Assembly: GCF_016909175.1 (NCBI RefSeq)
Contig: NZ_JAFBFI010000006.1
Coordinates: 153,647 to 217,646 of the forward strand
DNA: 64,000 bases
Direction of reading: 5' to 3'
Origin: Peribacillus deserti
Lineage (GTDB): Bacteria; Bacillota; Bacilli; Bacillales; DSM-1321
A program made the translations under genes and the position numbers. Under the pieces are notes generated by a model. That model did not search any database and was not told where the DNA came from. It saw only the letters and a list, made by a program, of their open reading frames with translations. Every line of letters starts with the position of its first letter. Position 1 is the first letter of the stretch. Positions 26,383-35,420 of the stretch are shown here, in pieces.

Positions 26383-26883
26383 ATGGAATCCATTTTAATG
26401 ATCCAAGGCAGGGTTAAATATCCAATTACTTTAGATCCTGGAGTCTGGATTTTTGATGATCGAAAAATCGACATGGATGTGTTCTTTTCATCGAATCCTG
26501 GGAAGCCGGTAAATGAAATCGAGGAATACACTAAAAAAGCATCCAAACATTGGGATAGAGAGATAATGGAAGGCGCGGTTCATCCGCCTACGCTGAAATC
26601 CGAAAAGAAATTCGAAAAAGAAAAGATTTTAACTGGAACTTTCGGCATACCGCTGCTGCCTTTTTTAAAGAATGCTGAACCGGAAAGCGGGGCTTCTATT
26701 ATAAACATAGAAGCAAAAGAAGAAACTATACGGCTTAATCTTAGTGACGCTTCTGAGCTGATCCTTGGATTTTCTCAAGTGGGAAAACCATTAAAAGAGG
26801 GCGGACCTGTATATGTTTATTATAAAGATGGATCTAACTATACCAACCCGATTAAAAGCGTCAGCGGATTTAGAATCGAATAG
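26383..26883 (+). CDS. Conserved hypothetical protein
   Basis: Not firmly recognised. A 166-residue soluble protein beginning MESILMIQGRVKYPITLDPGVWIFDDRKIDMD; no signal peptide or membrane segment. Similar Bacillus proteins occur beside ylaK/ylaN, and some records may carry a peptidyl-prolyl isomerase label, but I see no FKBP, cyclophilin or parvulin signature. Start ATG behind GCAGGAGG. The C-terminal half looks like a beta domain (IRLNLSDASELILGF, GPVYVYYKDGSN). Convergent with ylaK. Confidence 0.75.
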   Translation: MESILMIQGRVKYPITLDPGVWIFDDRKIDMDVFFSSNPGKPVNEIEEYTKKASKHWDREIMEGAVHPPTLKSEKKFEKEKILTGTFGIPLLPFLKNAEPESGASIINIEAKEETIRLNLSDASELILGFSQVGKPLKEGGPVYVYYKDGSNYTNPIKSVSGFRIE

Positions 26884-26894
26884 ATAACAGGCGG

Positions 26895-26930
26895 TAAAAA
26901 ACGGCAAATTTAAGCTTTTGCCGTTTTGTT
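26895..26930. terminator. Bidirectional terminator
   Basis: AAAACGGCAAA pairs with TTTTGCCGTTTT (26897-26908 with 26916-26927, one offset), between convergent genes 26383 and ylaK. Confidence 0.8.
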
Positions 26931-26938
26931 TATTTTAT

Positions 26939-28270
26939 TTATAAAAGATTGGCCGCCAATTGTGCGAGCCCCGACCGTTCACCCTTAATAAGCTTAACAT
27001 GCCCCGCAATCTGCTGGTCTTTAAACTTTTCCACCACATAAGTTAACCCATTATTATATTCATCTAAATATGGATGATCTATTTGTTCTGGATCTCCCAT
27101 CAATACAATTTTACTTCGTTCACCCACACGCGTTAGGATCGTCTTTACCTCATGTTTTGTTAAATTCTGAGCTTCATCAATTATAATGAATTGTTCCGGG
27201 ATGCTTCTTCCCCTTATATAAGTCAAAGCCTCTACCTCAATCGAACCCATGCCGGCAAGAATTGCGTCCAGCTCTCCTGGTTTCTTCGTATTGAAAAGAT
27301 ACTCCAGATTATCAAAAACGGGCTGCATCCAGGGGCGAAGCTTTTCATCCTTTTCTCCTGGCAGATATCCTAAATCTTTCCCGACTGGTACAATTGGCCG
27401 GGCAACCAGCAGCTTTTTATATAAGCCTAAGTCTTCTGTCTGCATTAATCCTGAAGCTAGTGCCAGCAATGTCTTTCCTGTTCCGGCTTTTCCAACTAAG
27501 GTCACCAGGGGTATATCCGACCGGAGCAGAAGCTCAAGAGCAATGGTCTGTTGAACATTTCTAGGCTTGATTCCCCATACATGATCGATATCACAAACAA
27601 GTTTTTTTACCTTCTGTCCTGTGCTGTCTATCATACCAAGAGCTGACGAAGATCCCCCATGTGCGTTTTTCATAATAAGAAATTGGTTGGGATAAAATCT
27701 TGGCTGAGAATAAATATTCGCGAGTGTCATTTCCCCGTCTTTATAAAAGCCGTTTACCTGTTCCGGCGAAAGATATAACTCCTGAAAACCGCTGTAAATA
27801 TGATCCGTTTCAATAACACGATCACTTAAGAAATCCTCCGCCGTCAAGCCGATGGCATCTGCTTTTACTCTTACCAGAGTATCTTTGCTTACCAATATGA
27901 CCGCTTTCCCATTTTGTTTTGTTTCTTCCTCTATCGAAAGATTTTTTGCTACAGCAAGAATTCTGTTATCGTTCGTTTTTTCCACAAAAATCTCCTGAAG
28001 CTGGTGAAATGAGCGATGATTCAATTCAATTCTTAGGGTTCCTCCATTATGCAGGGGGATTTTTTCGTGCAATTTTCCTATAGCACGAAAACTGTCAATA
28101 AGTTTGGAGACCTGCCTTGCGTTCCTGCCTACCTCATCCATGTACCTCTTTTTGGAGTCAACTTCTTCAAGGACCACCGCTGGGATGACCACATCATTAT
28201 CTTCAAAAGAAAAGATGGCATGTGGATCTTGCAATAGGACATTGGTATCTAATATATAGATTTTTGTCAA
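26939..28270 (-). CDS. ylaK: YlaK, PIN domain-PhoH-like ATPase fusion
   Basis: PhoH2-type protein: an N-terminal PIN nuclease domain (about residues 1-150, starting KIYILDTNVLLQDP with the catalytic Asp) joined to a C-terminal PhoH/RecD-like ATPase with Walker A GKAGTGKTLLA (about residue 260) and Walker B FIIIDEAQNLT. PhoH2 proteins act as ATP-dependent RNA nucleases/helicases in studied cases; the target in Bacillus is unclear. 443 residues. ATG start; divergent from ylaJ. Confidence 0.93.
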   Translation of the reverse strand: MTKIYILDTNVLLQDPHAIFSFEDNDVVIPAVVLEEVDSKKRYMDEVGRNARQVSKLIDSFRAIGKLHEKIPLHNGGTLRIELNHRSFHQLQEIFVEKTNDNRILAVAKNLSIEEETKQNGKAVILVSKDTLVRVKADAIGLTAEDFLSDRVIETDHIYSGFQELYLSPEQVNGFYKDGEMTLANIYSQPRFYPNQFLIMKNAHGGSSSALGMIDSTGQKVKKLVCDIDHVWGIKPRNVQQTIALELLLRSDIPLVTLVGKAGTGKTLLALASGLMQTEDLGLYKKLLVARPIVPVGKDLGYLPGEKDEKLRPWMQPVFDNLEYLFNTKKPGELDAILAGMGSIEVEALTYIRGRSIPEQFIIIDEAQNLTKHEVKTILTRVGERSKIVLMGDPEQIDHPYLDEYNNGLTYVVEKFKDQQIAGHVKLIKGERSGLAQLAANLL

Positions 28271-28484
28271 TTGGATGCCTCCTGCTTAAAATATCAAAAG
28301 CTTAAACCGAAAAAATTTCAGGTGAATTGCTTTGATATTAGTTTATGAATGGGACAAGACCGTTGCTAAAATATATGACATTTTGCATAAAGATAGAATG
28401 CTAAATCCACACTAATTAAAAATGATTTCAAGATGCGTGTTTGCCCGCAGCTGTTTCACTATACATACTACGAGGAGGATTTTG

Positions 28485-29087
28485 ATGAAAAAACTGATTC
28501 CACTCCTTTTTGTCTGTCTAATTTTAGGAGCTTGTCAAAGTACTGATGACGCAAATGATACAAATGGCAGAGGGGGAAATGTCAGAGTCAAGAATTCTGC
28601 GCTTCATAGCAATAAGGATCGAGAAACTGGGCAGCGTATATCAAGGCACTTAGAAAGTCTGGCAGTAAGAAACCCGAGTGTAAATAACGCTACGGCTGTA
28701 GTTTTAGGGAATTTCGCTATTGTCGGGATTGATATTGACAATGATATTGAACGCTCACAAGTCGGTTCCATAAAATATGCAGTTGGCGAAACTCTTAAGG
28801 ATGATCCAAATGGTGCGAACGCCATTGTGGTAGCCGACCCAGATCTGAATGCGAGGCTTAGGGAAATTTCAAATGATATTGCTGCTGGCAGGCCTGTCCA
28901 AGGCATATTAAATGAGCTTGCTGATATCTCTGGAAGAGTAATCCCTACCGTCCCTGGAGATGATAACAGCCAGGCTCCTTATAAAACAACTGAAGAACCG
29001 AAAAACCAAATGAGTCCTAAGGACAGAAAAACACTGGAACAGGAACAAGACCGCCAATCCAATCACTACCAGGACAAAAATAGATAA
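28485..29087 (+). CDS. ylaJ: YlaJ, YhcN/YlaJ family sporulation lipoprotein
   Basis: Lipoprotein of the YhcN/YlaJ family found in spore membranes and linked to germination in Bacillus. The signal MKKLIPLLFVCLILGAC ends in a lipobox with Cys 17. The ATG at 28485 has a strong AGGAGG; the frame is open upstream to 28422 without a site. The core (residues about 50-150) contains SLAVRNPSVNNATAVVLGN and a repeated alpha/beta pattern. The C-terminus is hydrophilic and Gln/Lys-rich. 200 residues. Confidence 0.92.
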   Translation: MKKLIPLLFVCLILGACQSTDDANDTNGRGGNVRVKNSALHSNKDRETGQRISRHLESLAVRNPSVNNATAVVLGNFAIVGIDIDNDIERSQVGSIKYAVGETLKDDPNGANAIVVADPDLNARLREISNDIAAGRPVQGILNELADISGRVIPTVPGDDNSQAPYKTTEEPKNQMSPKDRKTLEQEQDRQSNHYQDKNR

Positions 29088-29104
29088 AATAGCTCAGAGG
29101 AAAG

Positions 29105-29140
29105 AAAAAACCTGTCAACTGGTGATTGACAGGTTTTCTA
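29105..29140. terminator. Bidirectional terminator between ylaJ and ylaL
   Basis: An 11-bp stem (29108-29118 with 29126-29136), A-rich before and T-rich after. Confidence 0.85.
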
Positions 29141-29593
29141 TTTTATTCTCATTGCTTCCATTATCTGGTGATCAAGCCTTTCTGCTGCCTTCTTATCGTA
29201 TGTTTTATCGTATTCGGGCTCTGTTACGATTTTGGAACCATAAAACATGACATCTCTCACTTCATTTATGGTCATCTGAATTAATGCCAGTTTCAAGGGT
29301 ACATCATCCATTTTTTGCATTTTAATGAAGGCATCACCGCTCACGGAGAAAGTAGATTCATCAACAAGCAAAGTCAGCACCGTCTTCTTATGTTTGTTAA
29401 TGTTTTCGATAATACGGGATCTATTATCTACGGCAAAATAAATGGTTTGTACATCTTTTGCAAGAACCCAGGAAAGTGCATTAACATTGGGCCCTCCTGT
29501 TTCAAAATCTACTGTTGAAAGAATCACAAAGCGTTCCTTTTGAAGTGATTGAAACAGGATTTCTGTTAATTGAGATTCAACTCGATTAGCCAT
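29138..29593 (-). CDS. ylaL: YlaL-like pyridoxamine 5'-phosphate oxidase-fold protein
   Basis: A 151-residue protein with the split-barrel FMN-binding fold (FVILSTVDFETGGPNVNALSWVLAKD, then TIYFAVDNRSRIIENINKHKKTVLTLL). Members of this family bind flavin or heme; the substrate is unknown. The name YlaL rests on the fold and on the position between ylaI/ylaJ and ylaK. ATG start. No membrane segment. Confidence 0.82.
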   Translation of the reverse strand: MANRVESQLTEILFQSLQKERFVILSTVDFETGGPNVNALSWVLAKDVQTIYFAVDNRSRIIENINKHKKTVLTLLVDESTFSVSGDAFIKMQKMDDVPLKLALIQMTINEVRDVMFYGSKIVTEPEYDKTYDKKAAERLDHQIMEAMRIK

Positions 29594-29745
29594 TTACTTC
29601 AGTCCTTTTTATTAGAGCTGGCTGTTATACTTATAATGTTATGCTTATCCTTATTATATGAAATCCGATAAGTGTATATCAAATATTCCATCCTCAAGGA
29701 AAGATGGTATACTAAAAGAGAATACATGGCAAAAGAGGTGCCGCA

Positions 29746-29946
29746 GTGAGAGTAAAATGTGTGCTTTGTGAAAAAATAGAATCCCTTAACAGTGATACAT
29801 TGCTGGCTAAACGCTTAAGAAACCGGCCTATTCATACATATATGTGCCAGGATTGCTATAACCGTATTGAAGACCGAACAAAGGAAAGGCTCGCTACAGG
29901 AAATTTCAAGCTGTACCGTACTCCGAAAAAACCTGACGACTGGTGA
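29746..29946 (+). CDS. ylaI: YlaI family zinc-ribbon protein (DUF2197)
   Basis: A 66-residue protein with two Cys pairs, CVLCEKIE near the N-terminus and YMCQDCYNRIE in the middle, which form a zinc ribbon. The C-terminal FKLYRTPKKPDDW is family-typical. GTG start with AGAGGTG five bases upstream. Function unknown. Confidence 0.9.
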   Translation: MRVKCVLCEKIESLNSDTLLAKRLRNRPIHTYMCQDCYNRIEDRTKERLATGNFKLYRTPKKPDDW

Positions 29947-30018
29947 CCCGCGGCGGCTTCCCAGAATATAAGGGTTTCTTATTAGCGGCTTCACAGCCCC
30001 GTCAACAAAAAAAAAGGT

Positions 30019-30066
30019 ACAAAAAGGCCCAGCCATAGCTTAATGCTCTGGCTGGGCCTTTTTATT
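30019..30066. terminator. Strong bidirectional terminator
   Basis: A perfect 15-bp stem (30021-30035 with 30049-30063) with T-runs on both strands, between ylaI and the convergent gene at 30083. Confidence 0.9.
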
Positions 30067-30082
30067 CTTTTTAAATGGAACC

Positions 30083-30367
30083 CTAAGTAAAATTCCTGTA
30101 TCTATGAGGTTCCTCGTTGATCTGCTGCAGCATGACTTCTACTAATTCCACCGGAAATCGAGCTGTTTTTGTTTCGCCTGCCTGTGTATATTCAACAACA
30201 TACATGGGTTCTTGTTTAACTGCTTGAAAATAGCTGAGTTTATGGTCTTCCACTAAAAGCTCTTCAAACATTTGCTTAGTATCCTGTGCGGCTGTATCAT
30301 CCGGTCTTGCATCGCAGACAATCTTTATTGTCAGCCAGTTATATATGGCATCCTGCAGTGAATTCAT
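30083..30367 (-). CDS. Conserved hypothetical protein coupled to ylaH
   Basis: A 94-residue soluble protein, MNSLQDAIYNWLTIKIVCDARPDDTAAQDTK and so on, not recognised as a named family. Its ATG overlaps the end of ylaH by four bases, so the two are translationally coupled. The C-terminal VMLQQINEEPHRYRN is acidic/basic mixed. A role linked to ylaH or TypA is only a neighbourhood guess. Confidence 0.8.
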   Translation of the reverse strand: MNSLQDAIYNWLTIKIVCDARPDDTAAQDTKQMFEELLVEDHKLSYFQAVKQEPMYVVEYTQAGETKTARFPVELVEVMLQQINEEPHRYRNFT

Positions 30368-30687
30368 AAGCTCTGCTCACTGCTCACATCATGACGTTTC
30401 TGCTTATGAAGCCTTATTTTATATATACCGAGAATAAAGGCGGCTACTAACAGGGATTCAACAACAGGAAGCTGAATGGCGAGAATGGTTAAGACTAAAC
30501 AGCCAAGCGCTAACGAAATATAAATGACCACATTTTTAAGGAAAGATAATTTTCGTGCAAACCCAAGGTTATACACTAAAATTGACAGAATCACCAAAGC
30601 TAAGTAAAGAACATTCGTCCCTGCCTTTGTGCCAAAAAGGTCTACAAATAATCTCGTGGCTGGACTTAAGTGCTCCATTCCCTCCAT
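30364..30687 (-). CDS. ylaH: YlaH-like membrane protein
   Basis: A 107-residue protein with three hydrophobic helices (LALVILSILVYNLGF, VVIYISLALGCLVLTILAIQL, VESLLVAAFILGIYKIRL) and a basic C-terminus. YlaH family; function unknown. ATG start behind GGGGGAGG. It lies 27 bases after typA on the same strand, as in B. subtilis. Confidence 0.9.
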   Translation of the reverse strand: MEGMEHLSPATRLFVDLFGTKAGTNVLYLALVILSILVYNLGFARKLSFLKNVVIYISLALGCLVLTILAIQLPVVESLLVAAFILGIYKIRLHKQKRHDVSSEQSL

Positions 30688-30714
30688 ACAAATACCTCCC
30701 CCGCTGAACTGCTA

Positions 30715-32559
30715 TTAGTTCGACTCTGCGAATTTTTTCTTTTTAGTAACTCTTTCGCGTTCATTTTTTTCAAGTATTTTCTTTCTAAGACGAATAGATT
30801 CAGGAGTTAATTCACAATATTCATCGTCATTCAAATACTCAAGAGCTTCTTCTAAAGACATAATTCTAGGTTTTTTCATTGTTGTAGTCTGATCTTTATT
30901 GGCTGAACGCATATTTGTCATTTGTTTTACCTTAGTAATGTTAACTGTGATGTCGCTCTCACGGTTATGTTCCCCAACAATCATACCTTCGTAGATTTCA
31001 GTACCCGGCTCAACGAAAATAACTCCGCGGTCTTCTACCTGCATGATTCCATACTGAGATGCTTTCCCTGATTCCATGGAAACAAGAACTCCACGGCTGC
31101 GTCCGCCTACCTGACCCTGTGCCATTGGCTGATAGCTGTCAAAAGTATGGTTTAAAATTCCATAGCCGCGTGTCAGCGTTAAGAATTCTGTAGAATATCC
31201 GATTAATCCACGTGCCGGTACCATGAATATTAATCGAACCTGGCCGCTTCCGTTATTAATCATGTCAATCATTTCACCTTTTCTTGCCCCAATAGATTCC
31301 ATGATCGCACCAGTATGCTCTTCAGGCACATCGATCTGAACGCGTTCTACTGGTTCACAGCGGACACCATCTATATCTTTAACGATAACCTCTGGTTTTG
31401 AAACCTGCAGTTCGTATCCTTCTCTTCTCATGTTTTCAATTAGGATGGAAAGGTGAAGCTCTCCGCGTCCAGATACTACCCATACATCAGGAGAATCCGT
31501 ATTTTCAACACGAAGGCTGACGTCTGTCTGAAGCTGCAGATCCAGTCTTTCTTGAATTTTTCTTGCAGTCAAGAATTTACCCTCGCGGCCTGCAAACGGG
31601 CTGTTATTTACAAGAAATGTCATTTGAAGAGTCGGCTCATCAATACGCAAAATAGGCAGTGCTTCCTGCGCGTCAAACGGACATACCGTTTCCCCGACAT
31701 TAATATCTTCCATTCCTGAAATGGCAATAAGATCTCCAGCCAATGCTTCTTCTATTTCTACTCTCTTAAGACCGGTGAAGCCGAAGATTTTAGTCACACG
31801 GAATTGTTTCACACTGCCGTCAAGCTTCATTAATGCAACCTGCTGTCCAACTTTCATTGTCCCGCGGAATACACGTCCAATACCAATTCTTCCAACATAG
31901 TCATTGTAATCAAGAAGTGCAATTTGGAATTGAAGCGGCTCCTCACTATTATCAACTGGAGCTGGAATGTTATCGACAATTGCTTCGAATAATGGCTCCA
32001 TGTTTTCCTCCTGCTTAGCAGGATCCGGTTCAACGCTCGCAGTACCGTTAATGCCTGATGCATATATAACTGGGAAGTCCAGCTGATCTTCTTCTGCTCC
32101 CAGCTCAATGAACAAATCGATAACTTCATCCACAACTTCTTCAGGACGGGCAGCATCACGGTCAATTTTATTTACAACCACGATAGGAGTGATTTTTTGT
32201 TCTAATGCCTTTTTAAGAACAAAACGTGTTTGAGGCATACAGCCCTCATATGCATCAACAACAAGAAGAACACCGTCAACCATTTTCATGATACGTTCTA
32301 CTTCTCCGCCAAAGTCAGCGTGTCCTGGAGTATCCAGGATATTAATACGTGTATCTTTATATTGAACGGCAGTATTTTTTGCCAGAATCGTTATTCCTCT
32401 TTCTCTTTCGAGATCATTGGAGTCCATAGCCCTTTCTTCCACATGTTCATTAACGCGGAATGTCCCGGACTGTTTCAAAAGTTGGTCAACCAGTGTAGTT
32501 TTACCATGGTCAACGTGGGCAATGATTGCTATATTGCGAATATCGCTGCGAAGATTCAA
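30715..32559 (-). CDS. typA: Ribosome-associated GTPase TypA/BipA
   Basis: Translational GTPase of the EF-G type that binds the ribosome and helps 50S assembly and growth at low temperature or under stress. 614 residues. The G motifs are visible: [15 protein letters not shown] (G1), RGITI (G2), [14 protein letters not shown] (G3), NKIDR (G4) and YASGINGTA (G5). The C-terminal domain has [19 protein letters not shown], typical of BipA. Long Lys/Glu-rich tail. ATG start behind GGAGTGAAATT. Confidence 0.97.
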   Translation of the reverse strand: MNLRSDIRNIAIIAHVDHGKTTLVDQLLKQSGTFRVNEHVEERAMDSNDLERERGITILAKNTAVQYKDTRINILDTPGHADFGGEVERIMKMVDGVLLVVDAYEGCMPQTRFVLKKALEQKITPIVVVNKIDRDAARPEEVVDEVIDLFIELGAEEDQLDFPVIYASGINGTASVEPDPAKQEENMEPLFEAIVDNIPAPVDNSEEPLQFQIALLDYNDYVGRIGIGRVFRGTMKVGQQVALMKLDGSVKQFRVTKIFGFTGLKRVEIEEALAGDLIAISGMEDINVGETVCPFDAQEALPILRIDEPTLQMTFLVNNSPFAGREGKFLTARKIQERLDLQLQTDVSLRVENTDSPDVWVVSGRGELHLSILIENMRREGYELQVSKPEVIVKDIDGVRCEPVERVQIDVPEEHTGAIMESIGARKGEMIDMINNGSGQVRLIFMVPARGLIGYSTEFLTLTRGYGILNHTFDSYQPMAQGQVGGRSRGVLVSMESGKASQYGIMQVEDRGVIFVEPGTEIYEGMIVGEHNRESDITVNITKVKQMTNMRSANKDQTTTMKKPRIMSLEEALEYLNDDEYCELTPESIRLRKKILEKNERERVTKKKKFAESN

Positions 32560-32681
32560 AGAATTTCACTCCTAGATTTGTTTGAATTTTTGATTTAACC
32601 ATTAACCTATATATTATATCATAAAGACAGTAGAAACAAAATTCGAAATTAAGTACAATAGGTAGTATAGAGGTGATACAC

Positions 32682-32864
32682 ATGAAATACAAGGGATTGT
32701 TTATAGTATTATCTATTCTTGCAGCCGCAAGCATAGCTGGAATAGGTATTGCCATTGCTGAAGAAAGTATCCTGCTGACTTTAATTTGCATAGCTGCCCT
32801 TATTATTATTATGGGCTCAGGCTTCAGCTTTAAAAAGAAACTAAGGGAACGGGGAGAATTATAA
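32682..32864 (+). CDS. ylaF: YlaF family small membrane protein (DUF5325)
   Basis: A 60-residue protein with two membrane helices (LFIVLSILAAASIAGIGIAIA and ILLTLICIAALIIIMGSGF) and a basic C-terminal tail KKKLRERGEL. The ATG at 32682 has GAGGTGA at the right distance; a GTG at 32673 overlaps that site. Divergent from typA. Function unknown. Confidence 0.85.
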   Translation: MKYKGLFIVLSILAAASIAGIGIAIAEESILLTLICIAALIIIMGSGFSFKKKLRERGEL

Positions 32865-32889
32865 GCTCTTCCATCCCCCTGTAAGTTTA

Positions 32890-32927
32890 CAAAAAAAAAT
32901 TGCCCGGCATTGGGCAATTTTTTTCTA
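32890..32927. terminator. Bidirectional terminator between ylaF and yktC
   Basis: A 10-bp stem (32896-32905 with 32912-32921) inside A and T runs on both sides. Confidence 0.88.
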
Positions 32928-33716
32928 TTCTTTTGTAAAATATGTATCAATCATGTCCTGATGGAGTCCAGGTTTGGAAGCAAAGATAGAGCTTTTCTTC
33001 AAGAAATCAATTTTATCCCCGAAAACATCTGTCACTTCTCCGCCGACTTCCTCTACAAGTAGAATTCCAGCCGCATAGTCCCATGGTGACAATCTTAATG
33101 TAACATATGCGTCATATCTTCCTGCGGCTACATAGGCAAGCTCAAGGGCTGCAGAACCTGTGGAGCGAGTACCCCTGACATCTGAAACCAGGCTGATCAG
33201 CTTTTCTTTAGGCACTAATTTATTCGAGTGGATCCAGGAGGCATTGATAGCTAATATGGTTTCTTTTACAGGTACCGGCTTTAAAGGCGGCAGCTTTACT
33301 TCATTCATGTAAGCTCCTTCCCCTTTAAAAGAATGATAAAGCTCATCATGCACCACATCGTAAATAAGCCCGATTTTGCCCACTCCATCCGCGAAAATTC
33401 CGATTGAAATTGCAAAGTTCCTCTGCTGATGAACAAAATTAATCGTTCCGTCAATAGGGTCAATAATCCACACAACCCCTTTTAGATCGGTAATTTCTGA
33501 ACCGATGCCCTCTTCCCCTAGTATTCTGTGATCAGGAAATTGCTTATTAACCTTTTCATAAAAAAACTCTTCTGTAGCACGATCCATATTTGTGACAAGA
33601 TCATTGGCATTCGACTTGGTCTCTACGGTAAGCTCTAAATCAAAGGAATCCCTTATCCTTTTTCCAGCTTCTTTTATCCATTGCTTTGCGTATGTATCGA
33701 TTTCTTTCCAGTTCAT
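32925..33716 (-). CDS. yktC: Inositol monophosphatase family protein (YktC)
   Basis: A Mg-dependent phosphatase of the IMPase/FBPase superfamily; YktC of B. subtilis hydrolyses inositol-1-phosphate. 263 residues. Metal-binding motifs: LGEEG near residue 69, WIIDPIDGTINFVH near 84-97 and LSPWDYAAGILLVEEVGG near 209. ATG start behind GGGAGGCGG. In vivo substrate uncertain. Confidence 0.93.
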   Translation of the reverse strand: MNWKEIDTYAKQWIKEAGKRIRDSFDLELTVETKSNANDLVTNMDRATEEFFYEKVNKQFPDHRILGEEGIGSEITDLKGVVWIIDPIDGTINFVHQQRNFAISIGIFADGVGKIGLIYDVVHDELYHSFKGEGAYMNEVKLPPLKPVPVKETILAINASWIHSNKLVPKEKLISLVSDVRGTRSTGSAALELAYVAAGRYDAYVTLRLSPWDYAAGILLVEEVGGEVTDVFGDKIDFLKKSSIFASKPGLHQDMIDTYFTKE

Positions 33717-33919
33717 AAATCCGCCTCCCGCACTTATTGTATGTGTTGCTGATGGTTCATTGTTGTGTTTACTCCTCCAAAGTGGAACTCTTCAGACAGC
33801 TGACGGTAATTAAAAACCATCTATCCGAAACAACATCCAATCAGAAAACTCACTTATATTTCACTCTATTTTCAGCTTAAGATAACCTTCGTAATCATTC
33901 AAGTTTTTCCAACCATATA

Positions 33920-33968
33920 TAAAAGGCGGACTGGGTATAGTTTAACTTTAACCGAGCCCGCCTTAAGG
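33920..33968 (-). terminator. Probable terminator of the small gene at 34037
   Basis: AAGGCGG (33923-33929) pairs with CCGCCTT (33958-33964), with further partial pairing inside; TTTTATAT follows on the minus strand. The remaining part of 33717-34036 shows nothing. Confidence 0.6.
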
Positions 33969-34036
33969 ATTTTCTTCCATCTGGCCATATAAAGTATCCA
34001 TTTATTCTGCTTTGACTCCTATTCTTTTCCTGTTCC

Positions 34037-34234
34037 TTAGAAACTTCTTAAACGAACCAGTTCCTGGCGAATTTTTTCTAGTCTTTGTTTGCATTTTGTT
34101 TTCTTTTCATCATTTTTTTCTGTCATTGCCTCATAAAGTGTTGCTAACTCATAATCCATTTCCATTCTTAGGACGGCTGTTCTATGTTTTTCAACTTCTT
34201 TTGCTTTAAGAGCTTGATTCATGACCTGTTTCAT
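34037..34234 (-). CDS. Small charged coiled-coil protein (YkzI-like)
   Basis: A 65-residue highly charged helical protein (MKQVMNQALKAKEVEKHRT, NDEKKTKCKQRLEKIRQEL) with heptad-like Leu spacing. GAAGGGG lies eight bases before the ATG at 34234; a GTG nine bases earlier lacks a site. Between yktB and yktC in B. subtilis there is a similar small gene, ykzI; identity is inferred from position and size. Divergent from yktB. Confidence 0.7.
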   Translation of the reverse strand: MKQVMNQALKAKEVEKHRTAVLRMEMDYELATLYEAMTEKNDEKKTKCKQRLEKIRQELVRLRSF

Positions 34235-34437
34235 AATAGGCACCCCTTCTTTTACTTGTGCTTAATTATTTAAATTTTCAGATATTATTTTTACTATTCT
34301 ATGATTACCTAGACAAAACTGCAACAAAATTGTGCTGAAACCTATTTATAATCAAAGAATCTGATCCTAACATTTTTTTGTTTAATGCCTCTATGATAAA
34401 ATCACTACATAATTAGAAAGTTATAGGAGGATCTATT

Positions 34438-35058
34438 TTGGAACTCAAAGCATTTTCAGCATCAGATTTTAACGTTTTTAAAATAAATGGTCTTGAAGAT
34501 AGAATGTCAGCATTACAGGAAAGAATTCGTCCAAAACTTGAAGCGCTGGGGCAGCATTTTTCGAAGGAACTTTCCCATTTAACCGATGAAGAACTATACT
34601 ATCATGTGGCAAAACATGCACGCCGGACTAAAAATCCGCCAAATGATACATGGGTTGCTTTTGCTGGCAGCAACAGAGGCTATAAAATGCTGCCGCATTT
34701 TCAAATAGGTCTTTGGGAAACTCATCTTTTCATCTGGTTTGCTGTAATCTACGAAGCTCCAAACAAAATCAAGGCTGGCCTGGCATTTGAAGAAAACATC
34801 GACGAAATTATGACAATGGTACCTGACGATTTTGTTTGGTCAGGCGACCATACTGTCCCAAATGCAACACCTCATCGAGAGCTTTCCAAGGACGAATTAC
34901 TGGCACTTTTCCAAAGAATCCAGAGGGTTAAAAGCGCTGAAATCCTCTGCGGTTTACATATCCCCAGGGATGAAGCTATCGAGTTATCTCCACAAAATTT
35001 AGAAGATAAAATTTATAAGGTGTTTGAAAAATTAATACCCCTTTATAAATTTTCTTAA
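34438..35058 (+). CDS. yktB: YktB, UPF0637/DUF1054 protein
   Basis: A 206-residue soluble protein of the UPF0637 family (FSASDFNVFKINGLEDRMSAL at the start, HARRTKNPPNDTWVAFAGSNRGYKM in the middle, GLWETHLFIWFAVIYEAPNK). Structures of family members are known, but the function is not. TTG start with AGGAGG seven bases upstream. Convergent with yktA. Confidence 0.93.
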   Translation: MELKAFSASDFNVFKINGLEDRMSALQERIRPKLEALGQHFSKELSHLTDEELYYHVAKHARRTKNPPNDTWVAFAGSNRGYKMLPHFQIGLWETHLFIWFAVIYEAPNKIKAGLAFEENIDEIMTMVPDDFVWSGDHTVPNATPHRELSKDELLALFQRIQRVKSAEILCGLHIPRDEAIELSPQNLEDKIYKVFEKLIPLYKFS

Positions 35059-35060
35059 AC

Positions 35061-35099
35061 ACAGAAAGCCTTCTTGGAGACCAAGAAGGCTTTCTCTTT
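35061..35099. terminator. Strong bidirectional terminator between yktB and yktA
   Basis: A perfect 15-bp stem (35063-35077 with 35081-35095) with a three-base loop, T-rich tail on the plus strand. Confidence 0.88.
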
Positions 35100-35105
35100 A
35101 AGGAC

Positions 35106-35381
35106 TTATGGCTGCATGCTAAGTTTACTGCCTTCCTCTGCGGTTTTTGCTTTTTGCAATATTTTATATGAAGAATAACCACTCATTTCCTCAAATTCGC
35201 CAGTCAGCTTTTTTTCTTCAGCCTTCCCTGGTACAATCTGTTTAAATCGGCGGTATTTATCCATAAACTGTTCTTTAGTTATTCCTTTTTCATACGCCTG
35301 CTCAACTGATTCAAAAAATTTAATAACATCGATTGTTTCTTCCGTTGACCAGCTGTAATCTATTGGATATTGGTAATCCAT
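35106..35381 (-). CDS. yktA: YktA, UPF0223 family protein
   Basis: A 91-residue helical protein of the UPF0223 family; [25 protein letters not shown] at the N-terminus and [14 protein letters not shown] are family-typical. Function unknown. ATG start behind GAAGCAGGTGACATAT. It lies 39 bases after the nitronate monooxygenase gene on the same strand. Confidence 0.92.
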   Translation of the reverse strand: MDYQYPIDYSWSTEETIDVIKFFESVEQAYEKGITKEQFMDKYRRFKQIVPGKAEEKKLTGEFEEMSGYSSYKILQKAKTAEEGSKLSMQP

Positions 35382-35420
35382 AATATGTCACCTGCTTCTT
35401 AATGTTTATTGCCGCTGCTA